Shown piece after piece: positions 51,157 to 60,708 of a stretch of DNA of 64,000 nt. This DNA comes from Avipropionibacterium sp050157065 (GTDB lineage: Bacteria > Actinomycetota > Actinomycetes > Propionibacteriales > Propionibacteriaceae): assembly GCA_050157065.1 (NCBI GenBank), contig CP189573.1; one strand, given 5' to 3'. Both the position numbers and the translations under genes were made by a program. The notes beneath the pieces were generated by a model. The model had not been told where the DNA came from. It ran no database searches and saw nothing but the letters and a program-made list of their open reading frames with translations. The number at the start of each line of letters is the position of its first letter. Position 1 is the first letter of the stretch.

Positions 51157-53285
51157 GCATCGCCACCGGTTCCGAGCTGGACGACCTGATCAGCCGGGCA
51201 TCCGCCCTCACCGACGACGAGGTCGTCACCAACGCCCTCGCCCGTGACATCACCCTGCCGCACGGTGCCGGGACGTTGGTGTTGATCACCCTCGACAACG
51301 GGCTCGACCACAAGCGCCCCAACACCTTCGGGCCCCGCAGCCTCGGCAAGCTGAACGAGACCCTCGACGGGGTGCTCGCCCGCGACGACATCGCCGGCAT
51401 CGCGATCACCGGCAAGCCTTACATCCTCGCCGCCGGTGCCGATCTGTCCGGGGTCGCGAAGATCAAGAACGTCGACGACGCGCGCGCGATCGCCCGGATC
51501 GGGCACGGGGTGTTCGATCGGCTGCGCACCGCGAAGGTCCCGACGTTCGCCTTCATCAACGGGCTGGCACTCGGGGGTGGCCTCGAGGTCAACCTCAACT
51601 GTCACTACCGCACCATCAACAGTGCCGCCCCGGCGATCGCGCTGCCCGAGTGCTTCTTGGGCCTGGTGCCGGGCTGGGGTGGTGCCTACCTGGTACCCAA
51701 CCTGATCGGCGCCGAGAAGGCACTGAAGTTGATCATCGAGAACCCGCTCAACCAGAATCGCATGCTCAAGGGCTTCCAGGCCTACGAGCTCGGGCTGGCC
51801 GACGTGATGTTCGACGCCGCCGACTTCCTGGAGCGCTCGATCGACTGGGCCGCAAAGGTGATCACCGGCGACGTCACCGTGGAACGACCGGAGGTCGACC
51901 GTGGTGACGCGTGGGACAACGCGGTGGCCGGGGCCCGGGCCCTGGTCGACCAGAAGCTGTCGGGTGCCGCACCTGCCCCGTACCGGGCACTCGACCTGGT
52001 GGCTGCGGCGAAGACCGCGACCGCTGAGGAGGCCTTCGACGCCGAGGACGCCGCGCTCTCGGAGTTGATCATGAGCGAGGAGCTGCGGGCCGGGCTGTAC
52101 GCGTTCGACCTGGTGCAGAAGCGGGCCAAGCGACCCGCCGGCGCGCCCGACAAGGAGCTCGCCCGACCGGTCACCAAGGTCGGCATCGTCGGGGCCGGCC
52201 TGATGGCTGCGCAGTTGGCGCTGCTGTTCGTCCGGCGGCTCGAGGTGCCGGTCGTGATCAGCGACCTCGACCAGGAACGGGTCGACCGCGGCGTCGCGGG
52301 CGTACATGCCGAGCTGGACAAGCTGGCCGGCAAGGGGCGGCTGTCCCCCGACTCGTTGAACCGCTACAAGGCGCTGCTGTCGGGCACCACCGACCAGCAG
52401 GACTTCGCCGACTGCGACTTCGTGATCGAGGCCGTCTTCGAGGAGATGAAGGTCAAGCAGGAGGTGTTCGGCGGCCTGGAGAAGATCGTCTCGCCCGAGT
52501 GCGTACTGGCCACCAACACCTCGTCGCTGTCGATCACCGAGATCGCCTCCACGCTGCAACATCCGGAGCGAGTGGTGGGCTTCCACTTCTTCAACCCGGT
52601 CGCCGTGCTGCCGCTGTTGGAGATCATCCGCGGCGAGAAGACCGACGACGCCACCTTGGCCACCGCCTTCGCCACCTCGAAGAACCTCAAGAAGAACTCG
52701 GTGCTGGTCGCCGACGCCCCCGGCTTCGTGGTCAACCGGATCCTGATCCGGCTGATGTGCGAGATCTGGGCGTGCGTCGACGAGGGCACCCCGGTCGAGG
52801 TCGCCGACCAGGCGTTCCGGTCGCTGGGGCTGCCGATGAGCCCGTTCGTACTGCTGCAGCTCGTCGGCCCGGCCATCGCGCTGCACGTCGCCGAGACGCT
52901 GCACGGCGCGTTCGGTGACCGGTTCCACGTCTCGCCGAACCTCAAGGCGTTGGTGGAGGCCGGCAAGCCCGGCATCTACGACTGGACGGCCGAGGGGAAG
53001 CCGTACGTGTCGGACGAGACCCAGGCCCTGTTCACCGTCGGGGACAAGCCGTCGACCGGTGAGCAGGTGTTCGACCGGGCGACCGCCGCCCTGGCCGACG
53101 AGATCTTCCTGATGCTCAGCCAGGGCGTCGTGGAGGCACCGATGGACATCGACCTGTGCCTGGTCCTCGGCGCCGGCTGGCCGTTCCATCTGGGCGGCAT
53201 CACCCCGTACCTGGACCGCAGCGGCGTGTCGGAGAAGGTCAACGACCGACGGTTCCTGCCCAAGGGTGTCGCGACCCTACCGTGA
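51153..53285 (+). CDS. fadB: Multifunctional fatty-acid oxidation enzyme (enoyl-CoA hydratase / 3-hydroxyacyl-CoA dehydrogenase), FadB/FadJ-type
   Basis: 710 residues from GTG 51153. The N-terminal crotonase domain shows ITGKPYILAAGADLSG and FINGLALGGGLEVNLNCHYR, with catalytic Glu in ALPECFLGLVPGWGG. The C-terminal dehydrogenase has the NAD loop KVGIVGAGLMAAQLALLFV, HFFNPVAVLPLLEIIRG (catalytic His) and the C-terminal 3HCDH repeat with VEAPMDIDLCLVLGAGWPFH. It overlaps fadA by 4 bp. Both products form the usual alpha/beta trifunctional complex. Confidence 0.95.
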   Translation: MSIATGSELDDLISRASALTDDEVVTNALARDITLPHGAGTLVLITLDNGLDHKRPNTFGPRSLGKLNETLDGVLARDDIAGIAITGKPYILAAGADLSGVAKIKNVDDARAIARIGHGVFDRLRTAKVPTFAFINGLALGGGLEVNLNCHYRTINSAAPAIALPECFLGLVPGWGGAYLVPNLIGAEKALKLIIENPLNQNRMLKGFQAYELGLADVMFDAADFLERSIDWAAKVITGDVTVERPEVDRGDAWDNAVAGARALVDQKLSGAAPAPYRALDLVAAAKTATAEEAFDAEDAALSELIMSEELRAGLYAFDLVQKRAKRPAGAPDKELARPVTKVGIVGAGLMAAQLALLFVRRLEVPVVISDLDQERVDRGVAGVHAELDKLAGKGRLSPDSLNRYKALLSGTTDQQDFADCDFVIEAVFEEMKVKQEVFGGLEKIVSPECVLATNTSSLSITEIASTLQHPERVVGFHFFNPVAVLPLLEIIRGEKTDDATLATAFATSKNLKKNSVLVADAPGFVVNRILIRLMCEIWACVDEGTPVEVADQAFRSLGLPMSPFVLLQLVGPAIALHVAETLHGAFGDRFHVSPNLKALVEAGKPGIYDWTAEGKPYVSDETQALFTVGDKPSTGEQVFDRATAALADEIFLMLSQGVVEAPMDIDLCLVLGAGWPFHLGGITPYLDRSGVSEKVNDRRFLPKGVATLP

Positions 53286-53305
53286 TCGGCGGGGGCGGTT
53301 GTACC

Positions 53306-54319
53306 GTGGCCGACATGGCCACTCAACCGCCCCCCGACACGCTGGCCTCCGACCCGCTGACGACTTGGCTGCTCGACGCCGATCCGGCCCTGCGCTGGCA
53401 GGTCGAACGGGACCTGCTCGGCGTCGGCGACGACGTCTGGCAGGCCACCCGCGCCCGGGTCCCACTCGAGGGGTTCGGGGCGCAGTTGCTCGCCCGTCAG
53501 GATGCGGACGGCCAGTGGGCCGGAGGTGCGTACTTCCCCGGTCGACCAGACCTCGGTGACGTGGTGGTGGTCGGTGATCCGGAGGCACAACCGTGGGTGG
53601 CCACCTTGTGGGCGTTGTGCCACTTGCGCGAATGGGGTGTTGACGCCGAGGTGCTCGGCGACACCGGCGCCCGGCTCGCGCGGAACTGCACCTGGGAGTA
53701 CGAGGACCTCCCGTTCTGGTCCGGCGAGGTCGACGTCTGCATCAACGCCCACACCCTGTCGAACGGGGACTGGCTGGGTCGCGACATGTCGGGCATGGTC
53801 CGTTGGTTCGGCGAACACCAGCTGCCCGACGGTGGCTGGAACTGCTGGTGGCCGTCCGGATCGACCCGCAGTTCGTTCCTCTCGACGCTGGGCACGGTCA
53901 TCGCCCTGCTCGACCATGAACAGCGGACCGGTGACCCCAGCACGGTCGAGATGCGCCACCGCGGCGAGGAGTACCTCGCCGAACGCCAACTCCTGTACCG
54001 CAAGCGCGACGGCGAGCGGGTCGGTGACTGGGTGGCCGAGTTCGTGTCGCCGCCGCGGTACCAGTACTCCGCACTCCGGGCCCTCGACCACTTCCGTGCG
54101 GCTTCGCAGCATGATCAGGTGGCCCCCGATCCGCGGTTGGCCGACGCAGTCGATCTCGTACGGGCCAAGCGCGGCCCCGACGGCCGGTGGCTGCAGGACG
54201 GCCCCTTGGACGGCATCGTGTGGTTCGAGACCGACGCCCCACACGGCGAGCCGTCACGGTGGCTCACCCTGCAGGGTGCCCGGGTGCTTGCCTGGTGGGA
54301 CGACCACGCCGAGCAGTGA
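53306..54319 (+). CDS. Squalene/prenyltransferase-fold (alpha/alpha-barrel) protein
   Basis: 337 residues from GTG 53306 (GGCGG seven bases upstream; ATG 53315 is the alternative). Repeats of the squalene-cyclase type, e.g. LARQDADGQWAGG and FGEHQLPDGGWNCWW, with QW-like motifs at helix ends. The DxDD motif of cyclases was not seen, so it is probably not a terpene cyclase; similar stand-alone actinobacterial proteins have no known role. It follows the fatty-acid operon by 20 bp and may be co-transcribed. Confidence 0.72.
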   Translation: MADMATQPPPDTLASDPLTTWLLDADPALRWQVERDLLGVGDDVWQATRARVPLEGFGAQLLARQDADGQWAGGAYFPGRPDLGDVVVVGDPEAQPWVATLWALCHLREWGVDAEVLGDTGARLARNCTWEYEDLPFWSGEVDVCINAHTLSNGDWLGRDMSGMVRWFGEHQLPDGGWNCWWPSGSTRSSFLSTLGTVIALLDHEQRTGDPSTVEMRHRGEEYLAERQLLYRKRDGERVGDWVAEFVSPPRYQYSALRALDHFRAASQHDQVAPDPRLADAVDLVRAKRGPDGRWLQDGPLDGIVWFETDAPHGEPSRWLTLQGARVLAWWDDHAEQ

Positions 54320-54349
54320 CCATGATCAATTCGAGCGGGAGATGACCGG

Positions 54350-55090
54350 GTGAACCGACACGACCACAGCAGCGACCACGACCGTGATCATGGTCCGGCC
54401 CACGACCAGGAACGGGCCCACGCACATGATCATGGGCACAGCCATGATCACCCGGGGGACGAGGCTGCTCACTTCGACGCCGCTGCAGCCACCTGGGACG
54501 AACCGGACAAGGTGCAGCAGGCGGCCCACCTCGCGGCGGCGATCCGGGATCGGGTGCCGCTGGAGCCGACCTGGGTCGCACTCGACTTCGGCGCCGGCAC
54601 CGGCCTGTTGAGCGTACGACTCGCCGCCTCCGTCGCCGAGATCGACATGGTCGACACCTCCACGGGGATGTTGACCGCCGCCGAGCAGCGTCGGGTCGAG
54701 CACCCGAACCTCCGGGCCGTACGGCGTGACCTCACCACCGAGCCGGCTCCCCGGGAGCACTACGACCTGATCACCGCCTCACTGTCGCTGCACCACGTCC
54801 CCGACGTCGCGGGAGTCCTCGACCGATTCACCGAGCTGCTCACCCCGGGTGGCTGGGTCGCGATCGCCGAGCTCGCGGCCGACGGGACCGACGACTTCCA
54901 TTCCCACCGCGACGACTTCACCGGCCACCACGGCTTCGAACCGGCCGAGCTGGTGGGCGACCTCACCGCCCGCGGCTTCGAATCGGTCGGGCACGTCCGC
55001 TACGCCACCATCGCCCGCGAGGTCGACGGCAGGTCCAAGGACTTCGCGGTGCACCTGATCACCGGTCGGGCGCCGCTCACCGACGCCTGA
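54350..55090 (+). CDS. Class I SAM-dependent methyltransferase with His-rich N-terminus
   Basis: 246 residues from GTG 54350. The first about 36 residues contain twelve histidines and many aspartates (HDHSSDHDRDHG, HAHDHGHSHDH), a pattern known from metal-binding tails. The Rossmann methyltransferase then follows: motif I ALDFGAGTGLLSVRLA, acidic DMVDTST, ITASLSLHHVPDV and LTPGGWVAIAEL. Substrate unknown. The tail could store or sense nickel, zinc or copper; this is inference. Lies 30 bp after the previous gene. Confidence 0.85.
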   Translation: MNRHDHSSDHDRDHGPAHDQERAHAHDHGHSHDHPGDEAAHFDAAAATWDEPDKVQQAAHLAAAIRDRVPLEPTWVALDFGAGTGLLSVRLAASVAEIDMVDTSTGMLTAAEQRRVEHPNLRAVRRDLTTEPAPREHYDLITASLSLHHVPDVAGVLDRFTELLTPGGWVAIAELAADGTDDFHSHRDDFTGHHGFEPAELVGDLTARGFESVGHVRYATIAREVDGRSKDFAVHLITGRAPLTDA

Positions 55091-55094
55091 CGAC

Positions 55095-57029
55095 TCAGAG
55101 CTGGCCGAGGTGACTGGCCCAACTGGCCGGGTGTTCCGTGGCTTGGTCGGGATGCCCGGCGATCGCCTCGACGGCGAACCGCGAGATGGCCTGGCTGGTC
55201 AGCCCGATGCGCTGCAGCACCTCGGTACGACTCCCCTGGGCCTGGAACTCCTGCGGTACGCCGAAGTTGTGCACCCGGACGCGGCTGCCGTCCTGCCGCA
55301 GCTCCTGACCGAGCCTGGCCCCACAGCCGCCGACGACGCCACTGTCCTCGATGGTGATCACCAGGTCATGATCACCAGCCAGCTCGCGCAGCGCCGGGTT
55401 CACCGGCAACGCCCAGACGGGGTCGACCACCCGAACGCCGATTCCCTGTGCCCGTAGCGATTCAGCGACGTCCAGTCCGAGGTGGACCATCTCGCCGTAC
55501 CCGACGACCAGCACCGACGACTCCGCGTCCTCGGTGAGCACGTCGACACCGTCGACGGTACGGACCGCCTCCACCGTGGTGGGGCACGAGTCACGGGAGA
55601 ACCTGATCACCGAGGGTGCGTCGTCGATCGTCACGGCGTGGTCGAGCGCCTCGGCCAGCCGCACCGCGTCACGCGGTGCGGTCAACCGCAACCCGGGGAC
55701 GAGCTGCAGGATCGACAGGTCCCACATGCCGTGGTGGCTCGCACCGTCGGGCCCGGTGATCCCGGCCCGATCGAGCACGAAGGTCACTCCCAAACGGTGC
55801 AGTGCCACGTCCATCAGCACCTGGTCGAAGGCCCGGTTCAAGAAGGTCGAGTACAACGCGACCACCGGATGCAGCCCACCCATCGCCATCCCGGCGGCCG
55901 AGGTCACCGCGTGCTGCTCGGCGATGCCGACGTCGAACACCCGGTCGGGGAACTCCGCGGCGAACGCGCTGAGCCCGGTCGGGTGCAACATGGCCGCGGT
56001 GACCGCCACGACGTCGGGGTTCGACTCCCCCACCCGCACCAGTTCACGGCCGAACGAGGCCGTCCAGGTGTCCGACTTCGCAGCCTGCAACGGTTCCCCG
56101 GTCCTGGCGTCGATCTTGCCCACCGAGTGGAACTGGTCCTCGGCGTGCTCCAGGGCCGCCTGGAAGCCCATCCCCTTGCGGGTGACGCAGTGCACCAGCA
56201 CCGGACCGCCGTACTGCCGCGCCTGCTGCAGGGCACGCTCCACCTGGACGAGGTCGTGGCCGTCGATCGGGCCGACGTACTTCAGGCCCAGATCGGAGAA
56301 CAGGCCCTGTGGGGTGAGGATGTCCTTCAACCCGATCTTGATCCCGTGCAACAGCTCGTACGCGGCGGTCCCGACCAGCGGGGTGCGGCTGACGTTGCGC
56401 CGGATCAGGTCGAGCACCGGTTCGTACTTCGGGCTGGTGCGCAGGTCGTTGAGGCTGTTGGCCAGGCCGCCCACGGTCGGGGTGTACGAGCGACCGTTGT
56501 CGTTGATCACCATCACCACCGGCAGCGTCGGATCGGCGGCGATGTTGTTCAGCGCCTCCCACGCCATGCCACCGGTCAGCGCGCCGTCCCCGACGACCGC
56601 GACCACCCGACGGTCGGTCGGCTGTGCGGTACGGGCCTTCAGCGCCTTCGCCATCCCGTCGGCGTACGACAGCGCGGTCGAGGCGTGCGAGTTCTCCACC
56701 CAGTCGTGCATCGACTCCTCACGACTCGGATAGCCCGACAGGCCACCCTGCTGCCGGAGCTCGTCGAAACCGTCCTGCCGGCCGGTGAGGATCTTGTGCA
56801 CGTACGCCTGGTGGCCGACGTCGAAGATGATCGGGTCGTCGGGTGACCGGAACACCCGGTGGATGCCGAGGGTCAGCTCGACGACGCCCAGGTTCGGCCC
56901 GAGGTGCCCACCGGTGTTGCTGACCTTCTCGATCAGGAAGGCCCGGATCTCGGTCGCCAACTGGTCCAGCTGCGACGCCGTGAGGGCACGCAGGTCCGCC
57001 GGACCGCTGATCTTCTCCAACAAGGCCAT
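55095..57029 (-). CDS. dxs: 1-deoxy-D-xylulose-5-phosphate synthase
   Basis: 644 residues from ATG 57029. It joins pyruvate and glyceraldehyde 3-phosphate with thiamine diphosphate, the entry step of the MEP isoprenoid pathway. TPP marks: VGDGALTGGMAWEALNN (GDG...N), IFDVGHQAYVHKILTGR; transketolase pyrimidine domain AEQHAVTSAAGMAMGG and DRAGITGPDGASHHGMWDLS. Beside RNase D and DUF3000 in Mycobacterium too, though here the fatty-acid operon lies between them. Confidence 0.97.
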   Translation of the reverse strand: MALLEKISGPADLRALTASQLDQLATEIRAFLIEKVSNTGGHLGPNLGVVELTLGIHRVFRSPDDPIIFDVGHQAYVHKILTGRQDGFDELRQQGGLSGYPSREESMHDWVENSHASTALSYADGMAKALKARTAQPTDRRVVAVVGDGALTGGMAWEALNNIAADPTLPVVMVINDNGRSYTPTVGGLANSLNDLRTSPKYEPVLDLIRRNVSRTPLVGTAAYELLHGIKIGLKDILTPQGLFSDLGLKYVGPIDGHDLVQVERALQQARQYGGPVLVHCVTRKGMGFQAALEHAEDQFHSVGKIDARTGEPLQAAKSDTWTASFGRELVRVGESNPDVVAVTAAMLHPTGLSAFAAEFPDRVFDVGIAEQHAVTSAAGMAMGGLHPVVALYSTFLNRAFDQVLMDVALHRLGVTFVLDRAGITGPDGASHHGMWDLSILQLVPGLRLTAPRDAVRLAEALDHAVTIDDAPSVIRFSRDSCPTTVEAVRTVDGVDVLTEDAESSVLVVGYGEMVHLGLDVAESLRAQGIGVRVVDPVWALPVNPALRELAGDHDLVITIEDSGVVGGCGARLGQELRQDGSRVRVHNFGVPQEFQAQGSRTEVLQRIGLTSQAISRFAVEAIAGHPDQATEHPASWASHLGQL

Positions 57030-57125
57030 GTCGGCGATTCTAGACCCGCAGGCCACATCCGGGGTCCCAACTGGGCCGACTGCACCGCACCTGCGCCATC
57101 ACGCGTCCTCGCCACGGCCACCCTC

Positions 57126-57155
57126 TGGTCAAACCACACCCGACGACATTAGAGT
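57126..57155 (+). promoter_or_regulatory. Candidate promoter of the DUF4838 gene
   Basis: TGGTCA (57126-57131), 18-bp spacer and TAGAGT (57150-57155), 26 bp before the chosen ATG. Both boxes are only partly matching, so this is a weak call. Confidence 0.3.
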
Positions 57156-57180
57156 CTTAGGACCTACCCTGGAGATGACA

Positions 57181-59688
57181 ATGGACGTCAGTCGCAGAAC
57201 CTTCCTCATCGGCACCGGCGCGGTCGGCCTCGGCCTCACCATGGCGCACGGACCCGTTGCCCGCGCCGCCGGCCCCGGAGCCCCCGTCGTCGCCGACGGC
57301 CAACCACGGGCGATCGTCGTGGTGGCGAACAGTCGGGCGGCCCAGGTCACCGCCGCGGCGGAGTTGATCGTCACGGTGGTCCGTACCGCCACCGGGGTCG
57401 AACTCCCCGTGGTCACCGCGGCCGAGGATGCCCAGCACCCGGCCGAACTGACGCGGATCTACGCCGGCACGTACGGGCCACGCACTCCCGACGGGGTGTG
57501 GACCCAGGCCCGCGGGCTCGACACCGACGGCTTCGTGGTGGCCACCACGGCCGACAGCGTGACCCTGTTGGGGCTGGACAAGTTCGGCGCCGGTTACGCC
57601 TGCTACGAGTTCTGCGAGAAGTACCTGGGCGCCCGCTGGCTGATGCCCGGCGATGCCGGACTGCACGTACCGCCGGCCACCACGATCACGGTGCCGCTCG
57701 AACGGTACGCCGCCGAACCGGTGTTCGCGATGCGTCAGTTCAGTCCGCTGATGAACCCGGGCCACACCGACACCCTGACCGACCCCGACCCGGTCAAGCG
57801 GTGGGGCGCGATCGCCCGACAGCACTGGCGGATCGAGTTCCACCACAACCTGTGGCGGCTGTTTCCACCCGCCACCTACGGTGACCCGTCGCTACCCACC
57901 TACCGCCCGGACTTCTACCCGATCCACGACGGGGAGACCTACATCCCGCCGGCGTCCCGGCACATCCAGTGGCAGCCGCGGTTCCAGGCTCCCGGCATCG
58001 CCGAGGCTGCGGCCGCGACCATCGTGGAACACCTCCGCCCCCGACCGCACCTGCTCAGCTACAGCCTCGGCGTCAACGACTCGGGCGGCTTCTCCGAGGA
58101 CGAGGTCGACCTGACCAAGCTCAACTCGGTCGGGTACGCCGACGCCAGTGATCCGTACTACGCGTTCGTCAACGAGGTCGCCGACCGCGTCACCCGCGAG
58201 CTCCCGTACGCCCGGATCGGCCTGCTCGCCTACACCAATGTCGCCGACCCGCCATCCTTTCCGCTGCACCCGGCCGTCATCCCCTTCCTCACCCGCGACC
58301 GGTTCGGCTGGGTCGACGACAAGATCCGGGCCGAGGACCAGGCGAACACCTTGGCCTGGCAGGAGGTCGCCAACGAGCTCGGGTGGTACGACTACCGCTA
58401 CGGCGCCCCGTACTGCGTGCCGCGCGTCGACACCCCGATCGTCGCCGAGTCCTACCGCTGGGCCGCCACCCACGGCGTGCGGTGGCACTACGCCGAGCTG
58501 TACCCCAACTGGGGCGAGGGCCCGAAGCCGTACGTGCTCGGCAAGCTGGTGTGGCAGCCCGAGCAGGACGACGAGGCGCTCACCCAGGACTGGTACGAGC
58601 GCGCCGTGGGGCCGGCGGCCGCCGGGGCGCTGGCCGAGCACTTCGCCATCTGGCAACGGTACTGGGCCGAGGTCGTGCCCCACCTCCCGTGGTTCCGCAA
58701 CCCGCGGATGTATCACTACATGGTCGACCCGTCCTACCTCGAGGGCATCGAACCGGCCGACGTCATCCGGAGCCGTCAGCTGCTGGACCAGGTCATCGCG
58801 ACCGCGCCGGACGGACCACCCCGCGAGCGGGCCACCGTGATGCGGCGGAGCTTCGCCTACTCCGAGGCGGCCGCGCTGAGCTGGCCCCGGCCGGGCGCGC
58901 CGCTCGGCGACCTCGACGAGGCCGGAGACGCGATCCGGGCCGCCCTGGCCGACGTGGACGCGGCGGTCGAACGGGCCGCCGAGCGGCTCGAGCTGTTGGC
59001 CGAGTTCCAGACCGACCCGGTGTTGAAGCAGCCGTTGCAGCCGGTGCACTTCAAGCACACGTGGAGTGGCTGGAACCTGTATCCGCTGTGGCACGCCGCC
59101 GACCTGGTCCGCAACCACCCCGGTGCGGACCGGGGCTGGCTCACCCAGTGGCGGCGGTACGAGCGGACCGGCTCGCCCCGGCAACGGCAGTACGCGGCCT
59201 GGCTCGGGGCGGCCGGCCGCGGTCGGACCACGCAGCTGGCGACCAACCCCGGCTTCGACGACCCGGACGTCGCGCCGTGGCAGATTGCGTACGAGTGGAA
59301 GACCGGCGAGCTGGTGCGGCCCGAGACGCTGGGCGACGGTACGACCACGTTGCGGCTGCCGCCGGGCTTCCAGGGGTCGGTCTTCCAGGACCTGACCGTG
59401 CAGCCCGGGCCGTTCCGGTTCAGCACCCGACTGCGGGCGACCGCCACCGATGCGGCGCGGCACGGCTACTACGTGGTGCTGCAGTGCCAGCTGCTCGATG
59501 ACAGCGGTGCCGTCCAGGAGCAGTTCTGGTCGTCGTGGTTCCCGGTGGTCGACGCCATGGACACGTGGTCACGGGTGGAACTGGCCGAGGTGATCCCGGC
59601 CGGGGTGACTCGTGCCCGCTTCGTGCTGAACACCCAGCTCAATGCGATCGTGCACCTCGACGAGATGCGGGTGGAGCAGCTGTCCTAG
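57181..59688 (+). CDS. DUF4838 exported protein, Tat signal
   Basis: 835 residues from ATG 57181; GGAG is six bases upstream, while ATG 57175 overlaps it. The twin-arginine signal is textbook: SRRTFLIG, hydrophobic AVGLGLTMA, cleavage after ARA. The mature protein contains the DUF4838 core (ANELGWYDYRYGAPYCVPR, WHYAELYPNWGEGPKPYVLGKLVWQPEQD), a glycoside-hydrolase-like barrel with an uncertain catalytic mechanism, an N-terminal GH20b-like segment and a C-terminal carbohydrate-binding-like beta domain (FSTRLRATA). Probably acts on surface or extracellular glycans. Divergent from dxs. Confidence 0.85.
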   Translation: MDVSRRTFLIGTGAVGLGLTMAHGPVARAAGPGAPVVADGQPRAIVVVANSRAAQVTAAAELIVTVVRTATGVELPVVTAAEDAQHPAELTRIYAGTYGPRTPDGVWTQARGLDTDGFVVATTADSVTLLGLDKFGAGYACYEFCEKYLGARWLMPGDAGLHVPPATTITVPLERYAAEPVFAMRQFSPLMNPGHTDTLTDPDPVKRWGAIARQHWRIEFHHNLWRLFPPATYGDPSLPTYRPDFYPIHDGETYIPPASRHIQWQPRFQAPGIAEAAAATIVEHLRPRPHLLSYSLGVNDSGGFSEDEVDLTKLNSVGYADASDPYYAFVNEVADRVTRELPYARIGLLAYTNVADPPSFPLHPAVIPFLTRDRFGWVDDKIRAEDQANTLAWQEVANELGWYDYRYGAPYCVPRVDTPIVAESYRWAATHGVRWHYAELYPNWGEGPKPYVLGKLVWQPEQDDEALTQDWYERAVGPAAAGALAEHFAIWQRYWAEVVPHLPWFRNPRMYHYMVDPSYLEGIEPADVIRSRQLLDQVIATAPDGPPRERATVMRRSFAYSEAAALSWPRPGAPLGDLDEAGDAIRAALADVDAAVERAAERLELLAEFQTDPVLKQPLQPVHFKHTWSGWNLYPLWHAADLVRNHPGADRGWLTQWRRYERTGSPRQRQYAAWLGAAGRGRTTQLATNPGFDDPDVAPWQIAYEWKTGELVRPETLGDGTTTLRLPPGFQGSVFQDLTVQPGPFRFSTRLRATATDAARHGYYVVLQCQLLDDSGAVQEQFWSSWFPVVDAMDTWSRVELAEVIPAGVTRARFVLNTQLNAIVHLDEMRVEQLS

Positions 59689-59706
59689 CCACCGGCGGTC
59701 GGCGCC

Positions 59707-60081
59707 TCACAGCCGACGGATGAACACCCGCCCGCGCAGCGCCTCCTCGACCAGCGCGACCGCCCGCCGGACCCGGGCGAGCTGGGCGCCCTGCTCGAGC
59801 CAGGCGTTGGCCGCGGAGTCGAGGACCTCGGACGGTACGTGGTCCATCAGGCTGGTGCGGACCCCGGCGAGGCCGTCCGTGGCGGCACCGTACTGCCCCT
59901 CGACGAACTGTGCCGCGAACCGGGCCAGCACGACCGGGTGGCGCCGCAGCACGGGATAGCCGCGGAAGTCGGGCGGGCAGCAGTCCAGCAGGAAGGCGAT
60001 GGCGGTCTCCTCCCAGTCCGGCGCCCCCGCCGGGCGGACCTGAGCGGGCCACCCCGGTGGTGTGTAGAGCGTTGTCTGCAT
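59707..60081 (-). CDS. Small conserved actinobacterial protein behind a LexA-type box
   Basis: 124 residues from ATG 60081 (GAAGGGGGC upstream). It begins MQTTLYTPPGWPAQVRPAGAPDW and contains LLDCCPPDFRGYPVLRRHPVVLARFAAQF and a C-terminal helical VRRAVALVEEALRGRVFIRRL. It is soluble and mostly helical, and I cannot assign a biochemical function. The SOS-type operator overlaps the predicted start of transcription, so DNA damage should induce it. Convergent with the DUF4838 gene. Confidence 0.82.
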   Translation of the reverse strand: MQTTLYTPPGWPAQVRPAGAPDWEETAIAFLLDCCPPDFRGYPVLRRHPVVLARFAAQFVEGQYGAATDGLAGVRTSLMDHVPSEVLDSAANAWLEQGAQLARVRRAVALVEEALRGRVFIRRL

Positions 60082-60091
60082 ACTGCCCCCT

Positions 60092-60107
60092 TCGCACGTG
60101 TGTTCGA
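60092..60107 (-). promoter_or_regulatory. LexA (SOS) box
   Basis: TCGCAC-GTGT-GTTCGA matches the actinobacterial consensus TCGAAC-N4-GTTCGA with one mismatch. A TAGTGT -10 (60118-60113) and a weak TTGCGG -35 (60141-60136) at 17-bp spacing place the transcript start within the box, so LexA would block initiation. It is 11 bp from the ATG at 60081. Confidence 0.75.
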
Positions 60108-60280
60108 ATAGAACACTACGCCGCTCCCTCACGCACCGCAACCCCGGGCCGACCCGGGGTTGCAGTGCCGGGGCTCGTCACGTGCCCGGAAACGCGAAAC
60201 GGCGCCCCGGTCGCTTCGTCCCCCAGGTCCGGAACCGAAGGGGTGTGAAGCGGCCGGGACGCCGCGGGCGCTGGCCGAGG

Positions 60281-60622
60281 TCAGCCGCAGGTGTAGGTGA
60301 CCCCACCCTCCTGGTGGGTGCCCGGGCCGAGCTCGGCGCACTTGTTGATCAATCCGACCGCAGGCACGATGACCGCGATCGCGATGATCACCTGCAGCAC
60401 GACGCCGATGATCCCGATGATGATGCCGGCGGTGGCCAGGCCGTTGGCGAAACCGGCCGCCTTCGACTTGCCGCGGGCGATGAAGCTCACGATGACACCG
60501 ATGATCGGCATCAGGAATGCGAGCACCAGACCGACGATCCCCATCGTCTTGCCGGGGTCCTCACCCTGCTGGCCCTGCTGCGGTGCGTACTGGGGCTGGC
60601 CCTGCTGGTACGGCTGCGCCAT
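60281..60622 (-). CDS. DUF4190-like small membrane protein
   Basis: 113 residues. A Gln/Pro/Gly/Tyr-rich N-terminus (PYQQGQPQYAPQQGQQG) is followed by two membrane segments, MGIVGLVLAFLMPIIGVIVSFIARG and ATAGIIIGIIGVVLQVIIAIAVIVPAVG, and a short tail with one cysteine pair (KCAELG...TYTC). It resembles DUF4190-type membrane proteins; role unknown. It has its own short spacers on each side. Confidence 0.75.
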   Translation of the reverse strand: MAQPYQQGQPQYAPQQGQQGEDPGKTMGIVGLVLAFLMPIIGVIVSFIARGKSKAAGFANGLATAGIIIGIIGVVLQVIIAIAVIVPAVGLINKCAELGPGTHQEGGVTYTCG

Positions 60623-60708
60623 GGTCGTCTCCCTGTCGGTGGTGCGGTGAGTCCCGTCGTCCGGGTCCCGATCGTGGGCTGATCAGTGCAATGCTCACCA
60701 TATTGACC

